NCBI RefSeq assembly: GCF_014642875.1
Contig: NZ_BMJC01000006.1
Span: 248,001-312,000, forward strand
Reading direction: 5' to 3'
From: Puia dinghuensis
Lineage (GTDB): Bacteria; Bacteroidota; Bacteroidia; Chitinophagales; Chitinophagaceae
Length of the DNA: 64,000 nucleotides
Under the pieces are notes generated by a model. The model saw nothing but the letters and a program-made list of their open reading frames with translations. It was not told the origin of the DNA and ran no database searches. Each line of letters opens with the position of its first letter. Position 1 is the first letter of the stretch. Position numbers and translations under genes: made by a program. Below, piece by piece: positions 15,718 through 24,065 of this stretch.

Positions 15718-15770
15718 CGTGCTATCAGACTAAACGGTACAATGCTTATCTTGCGTTCAAACGAGATGGC

Positions 15771-17084
15771 ATGCCGCAAATAACCGAGCCGTCACTGGCT
15801 TATGCACAACAAAAAGACCGGGAGGATAAGCTGCAGGGCTTTCGCTCCCGGTTTGTTTTTCCCAAAAGAGAAGGGGGCGAAATGATCTACTTCTGCGGCA
15901 ATTCGCTGGGGTTGCAGCCGGTTTCCGCGGAGGAGTCGATCCGGCAGGAATTGATCGACTGGCGGGAACTGGCGATCGAAGGATACTGGAAGGCCCGGAA
16001 TCCCTGGATGACCTATCCGCAAACGCTTCGCGGTCCCCTGGCGCGCATCGCCGGCTGCCTGGAAGAAGAGGTGACCGTTATGAACGCGCTGACGGTAAAC
16101 CTGCACTTGCTGCTTCTTACGTTTTATCGCCCCACCCCACAACGATATAAGATCATCATGGAGGCCGGCGCCTTTCCTTCCGACCAGTATGCCATGGAGA
16201 CGCAAGTGAAATGGCACGGTTTCGACCCAAAGGATGCCGTCATAGAAGTGGCGCCCCGGAAAGGAGAAAGCCTTATCCGGGAGGAAGACCTGATGGCCGC
16301 CATCGAAAGGGAAAAGGGTTCGCTCGCGCTGGTGTTGTTTGGCGGGCTCAACTACTACACCGGCCAGGTATTCGACATGGCGACGATCACCGCTGCGACG
16401 CACAGGGCGGGAGCAGTCGCTGGTTTCGACCTGGCGCATGCCGTGGGGAATGTGCCCTTGGCGTTGCATGACTGGGGGGTGGATTTTGCGGTGTGGTGTT
16501 CGTATAAATATCTCAACGGCGGGCCCGGTGCGGCAGGCGGGGCCTTTATCCATCAACGGCATGTCCAGGATAAAACACTGGTGCGACTGGGTGGCTGGTG
16601 GGGGAATGACAGCACGAGCCGCTTCCAAATGGACCATCAAAGTCTGTCCTCCGGACAAGCCACCGGAGGTGGCTTAGGGGGATTTATCCCAAAACCCACC
16701 GCCGAAGGCTGGAGCATGAGCACGGCCCAGGTGTTTAATATGGCCTGTCTGCGAGCCAGCCTGGCGATCTTTGAGGAAGCAGGTATAGAAAGGCTGGTGG
16801 CGAAGAGCAGAGAACTTACCGGCTATCTGGCTTCACTGCTGGAGTCGCTGGAAGACGGGGCATTTCGGGTGATCACGCCTGCTGAGCCCGAAAGCCGGGG
16901 GGCGCAGTTATCATTGCATTTTGGCGCTGCCGGCCGCGGTAAGATCATCCAGCAGCAATTGATGGATGAGGGCGTGGTAACCGACTACCGGGAGCCGGGT
17001 GTGGTGCGCGTGGCGCCGGCGCCGTTGTATAACTCCTTCGAGGATGTCTACCGGTTTTGCCATATCTTACGGCAACTATTATGA
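15771..17084 (+). CDS. kynU: Kynureninase
   Basis: A 437-residue PLP enzyme that cleaves kynurenine to anthranilate and alanine (or 3-hydroxykynurenine to 3-hydroxyanthranilate). Visible signatures are YFCGNSLGLQP at the N-terminus, NALTVNLHLLL, FPSDQYAMETQ, FDLAHAVGNVPL with the PLP aspartate, WCSYKYLNGGPGA with the Schiff-base lysine K246, and GWWGNDSTSRF. Length is normal. The stop overlaps the ATG of a dicarboxylate/amino-acid symporter, so the two are co-translated. No other kynurenine-pathway gene is in the window. Confidence 0.95.
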   Translation: MPQITEPSLAYAQQKDREDKLQGFRSRFVFPKREGGEMIYFCGNSLGLQPVSAEESIRQELIDWRELAIEGYWKARNPWMTYPQTLRGPLARIAGCLEEEVTVMNALTVNLHLLLLTFYRPTPQRYKIIMEAGAFPSDQYAMETQVKWHGFDPKDAVIEVAPRKGESLIREEDLMAAIEREKGSLALVLFGGLNYYTGQVFDMATITAATHRAGAVAGFDLAHAVGNVPLALHDWGVDFAVWCSYKYLNGGPGAAGGAFIHQRHVQDKTLVRLGGWWGNDSTSRFQMDHQSLSSGQATGGGLGGFIPKPTAEGWSMSTAQVFNMACLRASLAIFEEAGIERLVAKSRELTGYLASLLESLEDGAFRVITPAEPESRGAQLSLHFGAAGRGKIIQQQLMDEGVVTDYREPGVVRVAPAPLYNSFEDVYRFCHILRQLL

Positions 17085-18304
17085 CCACCAGGCATCCTCT
17101 TCTCCGGCTTATCGACTGGTTGTTACGGCATCTGACCCTATTGGTGGGCGTGGCCCTCGTTTCCGCCATTTTACTGGGCTACTTTGCACCGGCGGCAGCG
17201 GTGAAGATGCAACCCCTTGGTGACTGGTTTGTCGACGTGATCAAAGTCTTCATCCCCTTTATCATCTTTCTTACCATCGCGACGGGTATCACCGGGATGA
17301 GCAATCTCAGAAAAGTGGGGCGCATCGGCGTAAAAGCGCTGGTCTATTTCGAGGTGGTGACCACGCTGTCCCTGGCCATCGGTATCTTCATGGCCTATCT
17401 CATCAAGCCGGGGCATATCGACAGGGCGGGCCTTCCCATACAGAACGCCAAAAAATATGTCGTGCAGGGTGCGAAAGGATTTGACTGGTGGGAATTCTTC
17501 CGAACCAACCTCACCTTGCAGGTGCTGGTGCTGGCCATCATCGCAGGCATCGTCTTTAGCATGCAGGCCAGGCGGGAAAAGATCATGAAAGTGCTGGAGA
17601 TATGCACGCGCATGGTATTCCGTGTATTGAAATATGTCATGCTGCTGGCTCCAGTAGGCGCCTTTGGCGGCATGGCCTTCACCATCGGGAAATATGGCAT
17701 CCGGACGCTGATCCCGCTGGGGAAGCTGATGCTTAGCGTGTACGCAACGATGATCCTTTTTGTTATCGTTGTGTTGGGATCGATCCTGCGGTACTTCAAG
17801 CTGAATATCTTCACCTATCTGCGGAATATCAAAGAGGAAATACTCATCGTGTTGGGAACTTCGTCCTCCGAGGCAGCCCTGCCCTCGCTGATGGCCAAGC
17901 TGGAACAGATGGGTTGCAGCCAGCCGGTGGTTGGGCTGGTGGTGCCGACGGGCTATTCTTTCAACCTCGACGGAACATCTATCTACTTGTCCATGGCCAC
18001 CATTTTTCTCGCCCAACTGTACAATGTATCACTGACCCCCGGCGAGCTGCTCACCATTTTAGGTATTTTGATGGTCACTTCCAAGGGGGCGGCCGGTGTC
18101 ACGGGCAGTGGGTTTATCGTGCTTGCCTCGACGTTGACGGCCATCCAGAAGATACCCGTGGAAGGCCTGGCCTTTCTGCTGGCCGTGGACAAATTCATGA
18201 GCGAGGCCAGGGCCATCACCAATATCATCGGCAATGGGGTTGCCACGCTGGTCATCGCGAAGAGTGAAAAGGAATATCAATCAATTACTTACGCGCATTC
18301 CTGA
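17081..18304 (+). CDS. Sodium:dicarboxylate/amino-acid symporter (DAACS family)
   Basis: A 407-residue membrane carrier of the glutamate/C4-dicarboxylate symporter family (GltP/DctA/DAACS). It has about eight membrane helices, the serine-rich re-entrant loop LGTSSSEAALPSLM, the GYSFNLDGTSIYLSMATIFLAQ motif, and the second hairpin SKGAAGVTGSGFIVLASTL. The C-terminal VDKFMSEARAITNIIGNGVATLVI is also family-typical. The start at 17081 was chosen because its ATG overlaps the kynU stop (ATGA). Coupling to kynureninase suggests a substrate linked to tryptophan or kynurenine breakdown, but the motifs alone do not distinguish dicarboxylates from amino acids. Confidence 0.9.
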   Translation: MTTRHPLLRLIDWLLRHLTLLVGVALVSAILLGYFAPAAAVKMQPLGDWFVDVIKVFIPFIIFLTIATGITGMSNLRKVGRIGVKALVYFEVVTTLSLAIGIFMAYLIKPGHIDRAGLPIQNAKKYVVQGAKGFDWWEFFRTNLTLQVLVLAIIAGIVFSMQARREKIMKVLEICTRMVFRVLKYVMLLAPVGAFGGMAFTIGKYGIRTLIPLGKLMLSVYATMILFVIVVLGSILRYFKLNIFTYLRNIKEEILIVLGTSSSEAALPSLMAKLEQMGCSQPVVGLVVPTGYSFNLDGTSIYLSMATIFLAQLYNVSLTPGELLTILGILMVTSKGAAGVTGSGFIVLASTLTAIQKIPVEGLAFLLAVDKFMSEARAITNIIGNGVATLVIAKSEKEYQSITYAHS

Positions 18305-18402
18305 CGTTGGGAAGTCTAAAAAGTATCAGTTAGTCAATTGTAATCAAATTTCTTATTACCTTTATGGTGTCCTGCAGAAACCGACTGTCAAACTTACTGA
18401 AG

Positions 18403-18458
18403 TTGTCCAATGGTTGTTGCCTATTGAGTGGCAGCGTTAACCGGCGGACACTTTTTTT
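18403..18458 (+). terminator. Extended hairpin with T-run downstream of the symporter gene
   Basis: Nested stems read TGTCC (18404-18408) with GGACA (18446-18450), GGTT with AACC, and GTTGCC with GGCAGC around an 8-base loop, followed by seven T (18452-18458). It fits an intrinsic terminator for kynU and the symporter, placed about 100 bp after the stop. The T-run reaches the stop codon of the convergent orphan gene. Confidence 0.6.
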
Positions 18459-19227
18459 AATAATATATTTCCTTATTTTTTATAAACGGCAGATAACTGG
18501 TAAAAAGAACTTTGCTGATTTTATTTTTGCTATCCCGACTCAACTTGTTTTTATAAATCTTACGGCTTCTGACTATTCTGCTTTTAGGATCAAAATGATT
18601 TATCAACGCAGCTACAATCACTCCAAAAACAAGTACTGATTGGCGTACTTCTTTATCGTTTGTGGCCAATAGCTTGTCCTCGATCTTCTTTATCCATATA
18701 TTACTTTTAGAGGAAGCATCGTGAATGTTGATATAAAACTGGCTTAAACTCATGACCTTATATGAACCTGTAGAATTTAAGATCAAACTTTCGCCAATCA
18801 TTCGCTGAATAGATCTATCTACCAATCTGAAAGTTCGTGACTCATAGGTCTCAATGAATTTAAGCAATTCCCTACCCTTTCTGATCTTAGAGATGGAAGA
18901 ATACTGACTTTTCATCCTGATATATTCCAGCTGAGCCAAAAATTGAGCAAATAGATAATAAATATATTTCCGGTTCAAGTCGACATCCGTTGCGTTCGAT
19001 TTTCCCCTATTGGTAAATGTGGAGAAATCTTCATTCGCGATAGAGATCAGCTTACCATACAACTCATCCGCAGCTTTCAGGATAGGGTCAATACTCTCGT
19101 AAAGATTTTTATACGCCTCCCTGTATGTCTTTATTTCCCTGGAGATACTCGGGTAAAAGAATTTTACTCCTTCCCATATGGCACTTCCACTTATCAAGGT
19201 TATCAAACCACCCACCCAATTGTTCAT
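18457..19227 (-). CDS. AT-rich orphan gene, unrecognised membrane-anchored protein
   Basis: A 256-residue protein I do not recognise. Residues 4-24 (WVGGLITLISGSAIWEGVKF) can form one N-terminal membrane segment. The remainder is predicted helical and charged, with a tyrosine-rich stretch (KYIYYLFAQFLAQLEYIRM), a Lys/Arg-rich C-terminus (SRKIYKNKLSRDSKNKISK) and no catalytic motif that I can see. The gene is clearly more AT-rich and uses more AAA, ATA and TAT codons than its neighbours. It sits alone between the symporter and pyrF, pointing left. Composition and isolation suggest recent acquisition. A one-mismatch -7-like element lies at 19247-19254. Confidence 0.75.
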   Translation of the reverse strand: MNNWVGGLITLISGSAIWEGVKFFYPSISREIKTYREAYKNLYESIDPILKAADELYGKLISIANEDFSTFTNRGKSNATDVDLNRKYIYYLFAQFLAQLEYIRMKSQYSSISKIRKGRELLKFIETYESRTFRLVDRSIQRMIGESLILNSTGSYKVMSLSQFYINIHDASSKSNIWIKKIEDKLLATNDKEVRQSVLVFGVIVAALINHFDPKSRIVRSRKIYKNKLSRDSKNKISKVLFTSYLPFIKNKEIYY

Positions 19228-19270
19228 ATAACTGAAAATTAGGTACCGAATTTACGTGGAAGCTCGCATT

Positions 19271-20092
19271 CTACCTGAGTATAGTGAGGTATTGTTGCAT
19301 CTCACGGTGATATTCGGCTGCTACGGACCCCGCGGCCTGCGCGAAGTCTTCGCCGGCGGAAGCATAGATGACGGCGCGGCTGGCGTTGACGAGCAGACCT
19401 ACGTCCTTGTTCATCGCATTCCTGGAGATGGCTTCGAGACTCCCGCCCTGAGCGCCCACCCCGGGTACAAGGTAAAAATGGTCGGGAGTGAGACTCCTGA
19501 TGCGGGTGAATTCAGCGGCTTGTGTTGCCCCCACCACGTACATCAGGTTGTCCGGACTGCCCCAGCCGGCAGCCGTAGTCAGCACTTTTTCGTATAAGAG
19601 CCCATTCCCCGCGGGTTGTAATTCGAAGTCGCGCGAGCCCGGGTTGGAGGTCAGCCCCAGCAGGATGGTCCATTTGTCCTTGTATTCGAGGAAAGGCTTC
19701 ACGCTGTCCTCACCCATATACGGGGCCACAGTGACCGCATCGAAATTCAGCGTCTCAAAAAAAGCCCGGGCATACTGAGAAGAGGTGTTGCCGATGTCGC
19801 CACGCTTGGCGTCGGCAATTTTGAAGTGGGTGGAGGGGATATAGTTGACAGTCCTTTCCAAAGTCTCCCAGCCTTTAACACCATCAGCCTCATAGAAGGC
19901 AGTGTTGATCTTGTAAGCTACGCAGTAGTCTTTTGTCGCGTCGATGATCTGCCGGTTGAATTCATACACAATGTCTCCGGCATCGGGATGGGAGAGAAGA
20001 TGGCGAGGGAGTTTTGCTTTTTCCGAATCGAGCCCGACACAAAGGTAGGAACCCGTGTTGCGGATGCGGGCTATCAGCTGCTGGCGAGTCAT
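19271..20092 (-). CDS. pyrF: Orotidine 5'-phosphate decarboxylase
   Basis: A 273-residue type-2 OMP decarboxylase, the last step of UMP synthesis. It begins with LCVGLDSEKAKLP, carries the FKIADAKRGDIGNTS active-site block (the D-x-K-x-x-D signature), APYMGEDSVKPF, LGLTSNPGSRDF, and a C-terminal phosphate-binding VPGVGAQGG and VNASRAVIYAS. Length fits the longer subfamily found in Bacteroidota and Actinobacteria. It lies 9 bp downstream of the paiB-like gene on the same strand. A CAAAGCTA (TAGCTTTG leftward) at 20097-20104 lies 5 nt before its start, so independent transcription is possible. Confidence 0.95.
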   Translation of the reverse strand: MTRQQLIARIRNTGSYLCVGLDSEKAKLPRHLLSHPDAGDIVYEFNRQIIDATKDYCVAYKINTAFYEADGVKGWETLERTVNYIPSTHFKIADAKRGDIGNTSSQYARAFFETLNFDAVTVAPYMGEDSVKPFLEYKDKWTILLGLTSNPGSRDFELQPAGNGLLYEKVLTTAAGWGSPDNLMYVVGATQAAEFTRIRSLTPDHFYLVPGVGAQGGSLEAISRNAMNKDVGLLVNASRAVIYASAGEDFAQAAGSVAAEYHREMQQYLTILR

Positions 20093-20101
20093 GGCGCAAA
20101 G

Positions 20102-20713
20102 CTAGCGTCTTTTTTTCATTTCTGCAGCAACAGCGCGGGCTGTTTCGTCTCCCTGTGAGAGATGATCGATCACCTGGTGATAGCTCTGCTCATCGCGGTT
20201 CTGGCTGAGCTTGTAAGCCGCCTGTATCTCGTCGATGGCGATGCGAAACCCTATGATGCCGCGGAGGTTGTCGTGCAGCATCTTTTCGGGGATATCGTCG
20301 ATACGCATCGGGTGGGGCAGGTGTTGTTCATAGGTATCGACGAGCCGGGAAAGCGCTGTACGCAGTTCTTCGCCCTCCATAATGGTGACCGTGCCGTAGA
20401 TATGAACGGCGATATAGTTCCAGGTGGGGACATTAATCTGCGTATACCAGCGGGGGGAGACATAGGCATGCGGACCGGCGAAGATAGCCAGCACGCGCGC
20501 ACCTTCGGTAAGCGTATGCTTCTGTTCGTTGCCGATGGAGATATGTCCTGTCAGGAAGTCTTTTCCGTCTGCACCTGTTTCGAGATGCAGCGGAATGTGG
20601 GTGCCGATGGGCCGCCCTTCCTGAATGGAAACGAGGATGGCAAAGGAGTTGGCGCGGATAAAGTCGTAGATCGTTGATTTGTCTTTTTCTTCGAAGCGGC
20701 GGGGAATGTACAT
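20102..20713 (-). CDS. PaiB-like FMN-binding protein
   Basis: A 203-residue protein of the PaiB/FMN-binding split-barrel family. Visible signatures are MYIPRRFEEKD at the N-terminus, IPLHLE, LTGHISIGNEQ and GPHAYVSPRWY followed by VPTWNYIAVH, a typical PaiB order. Bacillus PaiB is described as a negative regulator of sporulation and protease genes; in Bacteroidota the role is unknown, and FMN-dependent or pyridoxamine-oxidase-like chemistry is possible. pyrF follows after 9 bp. A shortened -7-like element (TAATTTG leftward, 20718-20724) lies 5 nt before the ATG. Confidence 0.88.
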   Translation of the reverse strand: MYIPRRFEEKDKSTIYDFIRANSFAILVSIQEGRPIGTHIPLHLETGADGKDFLTGHISIGNEQKHTLTEGARVLAIFAGPHAYVSPRWYTQINVPTWNYIAVHIYGTVTIMEGEELRTALSRLVDTYEQHLPHPMRIDDIPEKMLHDNLRGIIGFRIAIDEIQAAYKLSQNRDEQSYHQVIDHLSQGDETARAVAAEMKKRR

Positions 20714-20761
20714 GCTGCAAATTACGAAAAAAGTGTATTTTTAAGGAATACCTGTCTTTCT

Positions 20762-21259
20762 ATGAAGCGCCTGCTGATCCTCATCCTCGTTGTCCTTCTC
20801 CTGGCCGTAAGCGGCTATGCCCAGGATCCATCCGTCCCGCATCTGAATGATGACGACGAATTCAATCTTTTCCTGCTGGCGTTGGGCATCGCGTTTGTTT
20901 CGATTATAATAGGGGCTACGCTTGCCGGTTCGATGATCGCGACGCTGGCGATGCTTGTCCTTTTCGGGCTGGTAGTGGCGGGTGTCCTCTCCGCAGGCGT
21001 GCTGGTGGGGCTGTATAGGAAAAGCATCGGCGCGGGATTTAAAACCGTTGTAGCCGTTACCGGCTGCCTCAGCGGTATCCTCATCGGGGAGATAGGGTTT
21101 TATTTTATCAACCGCCTCTTTCACCTTCACCTCAGCGGAATAGCTGTCCTGCTTATCGGCGGTTTCAGCGGGCTGATAGGCGGCCTCCTGCTGGGACTGG
21201 TGTTGTTCCTGCTGATCCGCGTCTTTCTCAACTATTGTCGGGCGAGATTATCCTTTTAA
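20762..21259 (+). CDS. Small multi-pass membrane protein, unknown function
   Basis: A 165-residue protein with a cleavable signal peptide or first helix (MKRLLILILVVLLLAVSGYA), a short acidic loop (HLNDDDEF), and four or five further hydrophobic helices rich in Gly, Leu, Val and Ile. No family motif is recognised. It is divergent from the paiB-like gene and converges on mrp, overlapping the 3' end of mrp by 4 bp. TATTTTTA (20736-20743), one mismatch from TAnnTTTG, may be its -7 element. Confidence 0.75.
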   Translation: MKRLLILILVVLLLAVSGYAQDPSVPHLNDDDEFNLFLLALGIAFVSIIIGATLAGSMIATLAMLVLFGLVVAGVLSAGVLVGLYRKSIGAGFKTVVAVTGCLSGILIGEIGFYFINRLFHLHLSGIAVLLIGGFSGLIGGLLLGLVLFLLIRVFLNYCRARLSF

Positions 21260-22356
21260 GCAACTACCTCGGCCACTTTATCTGCCCTAATGTTTGCATT
21301 CAGCATCGCGATGCTGCGGGCTGCGTTGCCGGCAAAATCGACAAACGCCTTCCTGGTGACGGCGTCATCGCTCATCATGATAGGAACACCGGTGTCCCCG
21401 CCTTCGCGGATGCTTTGCACAAGCGGTATCTGGCCCAGGAAAGGCAGATCATATTCTTCGGCGAGTCTTTTGCCGCCTTCCTTTCCGAAAATGTAGTATT
21501 TGTGATCGGGCAGCTCTGCCGGTGTAAAGTAGCTCATGTTCTCCACCAGCCCGATGATCGGGACCTTCAGCTGTGCCTGGCCAAACATGGCAATGCCCTT
21601 CTTCGCATCGGCAAGCGCAACGTCCTGGGGCGTCGTAACGACGATGACACCCGTCACGGGAACCGTCTGCATCAGCGTGAGATGGATGTCTCCCGTACCC
21701 GGAGGCATGTCGATGACAAGATAGTCAAGCTCGTCCCAGAACACATCGGTGACAAATTGCCGGATAGCGCTGCTGGCCATCGGTCCGCGCCAGACGACGG
21801 CATTCTTTTCATCTACCAGCAACCCGATGCTCATCAGTTTGATACCATACTTTTCCAGCGGCACGATGAGCCCTTTGCCATTCTCACCACCCTGCATCAT
21901 CATCGGGCGTTGTCCCCTCACGCCAAACATAATGGGCACACTGGGGCCATAAATATCGGCATCCATCAATCCGACACTGGCGCCACCGCGAGCCAGAGCC
22001 AGAGCGAAATTGGCGGCAACAGTGCTCTTGCCTACCCCACCCTTGCCGCTGACGACGGCGATGATATTCTTCACTTTCGGCAGCATTTCGCGCGCATCTT
22101 TTCGCTGGGTGGTGGTGTTGGCTGTAAACTTCACATTTACAGTCGCGTCTTTATTTACAAGCAGCTTTATTGCATTGATACAGGCATTCTTGATATGATC
22201 TTTCAGCGGACATGCCGGCGTAGTAAGGACAACGGTAAAAGCCACATAGTTACCGTCGATCTCCAGATTCTGCACCATGTTCAACGTCACAATGTCCTTT
22301 CCCAGATCGGGTTCCTGTACGTTGCTAAGAGCTTGTAAAACTTTTTCCGTGGTCAT
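21256..22356 (-). CDS. Mrp/ApbC-type Fe-S cluster carrier ATPase
   Basis: A 366-residue P-loop ATPase of the Mrp/NBP35 family, thought to load Fe-S clusters onto apo-proteins. Residues 1-90 form a MIP18 (DUF59) domain containing TTPACPLKDH; the deviant Walker A is GKGGVGKST at 104-112, switch DADIYGPSVP follows, and VIDMPPGTGDIHL is Walker B. The usual C-terminal CxxC that bridges a cluster is absent; that site reads ENMSYFTPAELPDHKYYIFG, a form I associate with Bacteroidota. Its 5' leader of about 60 nt carries a strong hairpin. The 3' end overlaps a convergent membrane protein by 4 bp. Confidence 0.93.
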   Translation of the reverse strand: MTTEKVLQALSNVQEPDLGKDIVTLNMVQNLEIDGNYVAFTVVLTTPACPLKDHIKNACINAIKLLVNKDATVNVKFTANTTTQRKDAREMLPKVKNIIAVVSGKGGVGKSTVAANFALALARGGASVGLMDADIYGPSVPIMFGVRGQRPMMMQGGENGKGLIVPLEKYGIKLMSIGLLVDEKNAVVWRGPMASSAIRQFVTDVFWDELDYLVIDMPPGTGDIHLTLMQTVPVTGVIVVTTPQDVALADAKKGIAMFGQAQLKVPIIGLVENMSYFTPAELPDHKYYIFGKEGGKRLAEEYDLPFLGQIPLVQSIREGGDTGVPIMMSDDAVTRKAFVDFAGNAARSIAMLNANIRADKVAEVVA

Positions 22357-22370
22357 ATTTATTAGATTTG

Positions 22371-22393
22371 TAAACTGGGCTCCGCCCAGTTTA
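22371..22393 (-). promoter_or_regulatory. Perfect hairpin in the mrp 5' leader
   Basis: A 10-bp inverted repeat (TAAACTGGGC, three-base loop, GCCCAGTTTA) lies 15 bp before the mrp start codon, between the start and its -7 element at 22425-22432. Neither side is followed by a T-run, so it is not a normal terminator. It could regulate translation or stabilise the mRNA, or be a protein-binding operator (inferred). Confidence 0.55.
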
Positions 22394-22424
22394 GCAAGAT
22401 TTTGTTAAAAAGGTTATTTTGAGA

Positions 22425-22432
22425 CAAAATTA
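22425..22432 (-). promoter_or_regulatory. -7 element for mrp
   Basis: TAATTTTG on the minus strand is a full TAnnTTTG match, 69 bp upstream of the mrp ATG. It would give a leader of about 60 nt containing the hairpin at 22371-22393. Confidence 0.5.
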
Positions 22433-22519
22433 ACCAATGGCGGCCTTACTTTGTTTGCGATTTGCACTTTTAAAAGTTTAATTTGCACCTAATTGACAAA
22501 ACTTGAAGTTTTCAGCTGA

Positions 22520-23155
22520 ATGAAAAAATTTGTACTATACTTTCTGCTTCTGTCCGCCCCCTTCGCCGTACATGCTCAATTTGACAAGCTTAAAGACTCC
22601 GTCGTAGAACTATATGGTGTCATAATGACAGCCGACAGCCTGAAGGCGATACCGGCCGTGAGTGTGGTAGTAAAAGGAGGAGGACGGGGTACGCTGTCGA
22701 ACGATCAGGGGGTATTTTCCCTTGTCGTGCTGAAAGGTGATGTGATAGAATTTACCAGCATCGGCTATAAGCCTATTACGTATCATGTTTCGGATACGAC
22801 TCGTGGTAACCAAATTAGTCTCATTCAATTAATGACGGTGGATGCCCAATATCTGCCCGCCACGATCATCGCGGCCCGGCCGACAAGAGAGCAATTCGAA
22901 CGGGACTTCGTCAACACGAAAGTTCCGGATGACGACATTGAAATAGCCCGTCAAAACAATGATGCCGCCAAGCGGCGGATACTCGCCAGGAACCTTCCCG
23001 CAAGCTCAGGCGAGGCGACGAGCACCTATCTGCGACAAAGCGCCCAACGCTATTACTACACCGGGCAGACCCCGCCGCAGAACATCTTCAATCCCCTTGC
23101 CTGGGCTGACTTCATCCAGGCCTGGAAGCGGGGAGATTTCCGAAATAACAACTAG
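22520..23155 (+). CDS. Secreted carboxypeptidase-regulatory-like domain protein
   Basis: A 211-residue exported protein with a signal peptide (MKKFVLYFLLLSAPFAVHA). The mature N-terminus is a CarboxypepD_reg-like beta sandwich: LYGVIMTADSLKAIPAVSVVVKGGG, GTLSNDQGVFSLVV, GDVIEFTSIGYKP, the same fold that precedes TonB-dependent receptors but here alone. The C-terminal 90 residues are polar (RPTREQFERDFVNTKV, IEIARQNNDAAKRR) with no recognised domain. It is followed within 10 bp by a 3-hydroxyacyl-CoA dehydrogenase on the same strand. A shortened -7-like element TAATTTG lies at 22479-22485. Confidence 0.8.
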   Translation: MKKFVLYFLLLSAPFAVHAQFDKLKDSVVELYGVIMTADSLKAIPAVSVVVKGGGRGTLSNDQGVFSLVVLKGDVIEFTSIGYKPITYHVSDTTRGNQISLIQLMTVDAQYLPATIIAARPTREQFERDFVNTKVPDDDIEIARQNNDAAKRRILARNLPASSGEATSTYLRQSAQRYYYTGQTPPQNIFNPLAWADFIQAWKRGDFRNNN

Positions 23156-23162
23156 CTTCCAT

Positions 23163-24065
23163 ATGCAAAATATCTCCGTAATTGGCGCCGGTACCATGGG
23201 CAATGGCATCGCGCATGTCTTCGCACAGAAAGGATTTACCGTCAGCCTGATAGATACCTCATCGCACCAACTGGAAAAAGCGTTGAAAACGATAGCGCTG
23301 AACCTCGACAGGCAAATAGCCAAGGGGGCGCTGACGGAGGATGATAAGAAGTCGACCCTGCATGCCATCACCACTTATACCGAGATACCTGCGGGCGTCT
23401 CCAAGGCCGACCTCATCGTCGAAGCAGCTACCGAGAATACCGAATTAAAGTTGAGCATCTTCCGTCAACTGGACGAGCATGCGCCCATGGGTTGTATCCT
23501 GGCTTCCAACACTTCCTCTATTTCGATAACGAAGATCGCTTCGGTGACGCGGCGGCCGGCGGCCGTCATCGGCCTTCACTTTATGAACCCGGTGCCGGTG
23601 ATGAAGCTGGTGGAGGTGATCAATGGGTATGCGACCGATGCTTCGGTGACCCGGCAGGTGGTAACGCTGGCGGAGAAACTGGGTAAGACCCCCTGTGTCG
23701 TAAACGACTATCCCGGATTCATCGCCAATCGCATCCTTATGCCCATGATCAACGAAGCCATCTACAGCCTCTATGAAGGCGTGGCAGGAGTCAACGAAAT
23801 CGACACGATCATGAAATTAGGAATGGCGCACCCTATGGGGCCGCTGCAACTGGCGGACTTCATCGGGCTCGATGTGTGTCTGTCCATCCTCCACGTATTA
23901 CACGATGGTTTTGGCAATCCTAAATATGCCCCCTGCCCCTTGCTGACCAATATGGTCACGGCAGGTTACCTCGGCATCAAGAGCGGCGAAGGGTTTTACA
24001 AGTATACCCACGGCAGCAAAGACCTGGTCGTCAGCGCCCGGTTTACTGAGTCCGCTGCACTTTGA
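23163..24065 (+). CDS. 3-hydroxybutyryl-CoA / 3-hydroxyacyl-CoA dehydrogenase
   Basis: A 300-residue NAD-dependent dehydrogenase of the PaaH/Hbd family. It begins MQNISVIGAGTMGNGIAHVF, the Rossmann GxGxxG motif; then LIVEAATENTELK, ILASNTSSISITKIAS, IGLHFMNPVPVMKLVEV with the catalytic histidine, and NDYPGFIANRILMPMINEA. The ATG at 23163 was chosen because the Rossmann fold starts there; the open frame extends 68 codons upstream into the preceding gene. It acts in beta-oxidation, phenylacetate breakdown or butyrate metabolism. The stop overlaps a convergent lipoprotein gene by 23 bp. Confidence 0.93.
   Translation: MQNISVIGAGTMGNGIAHVFAQKGFTVSLIDTSSHQLEKALKTIALNLDRQIAKGALTEDDKKSTLHAITTYTEIPAGVSKADLIVEAATENTELKLSIFRQLDEHAPMGCILASNTSSISITKIASVTRRPAAVIGLHFMNPVPVMKLVEVINGYATDASVTRQVVTLAEKLGKTPCVVNDYPGFIANRILMPMINEAIYSLYEGVAGVNEIDTIMKLGMAHPMGPLQLADFIGLDVCLSILHVLHDGFGNPKYAPCPLLTNMVTAGYLGIKSGEGFYKYTHGSKDLVVSARFTESAAL

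Noticed and set aside
22959-23162. An N-terminal extension of the 3-hydroxyacyl-CoA dehydrogenase
   Set aside because: It overlaps the preceding coding gene in another frame, and the Rossmann fold starts at 23163.
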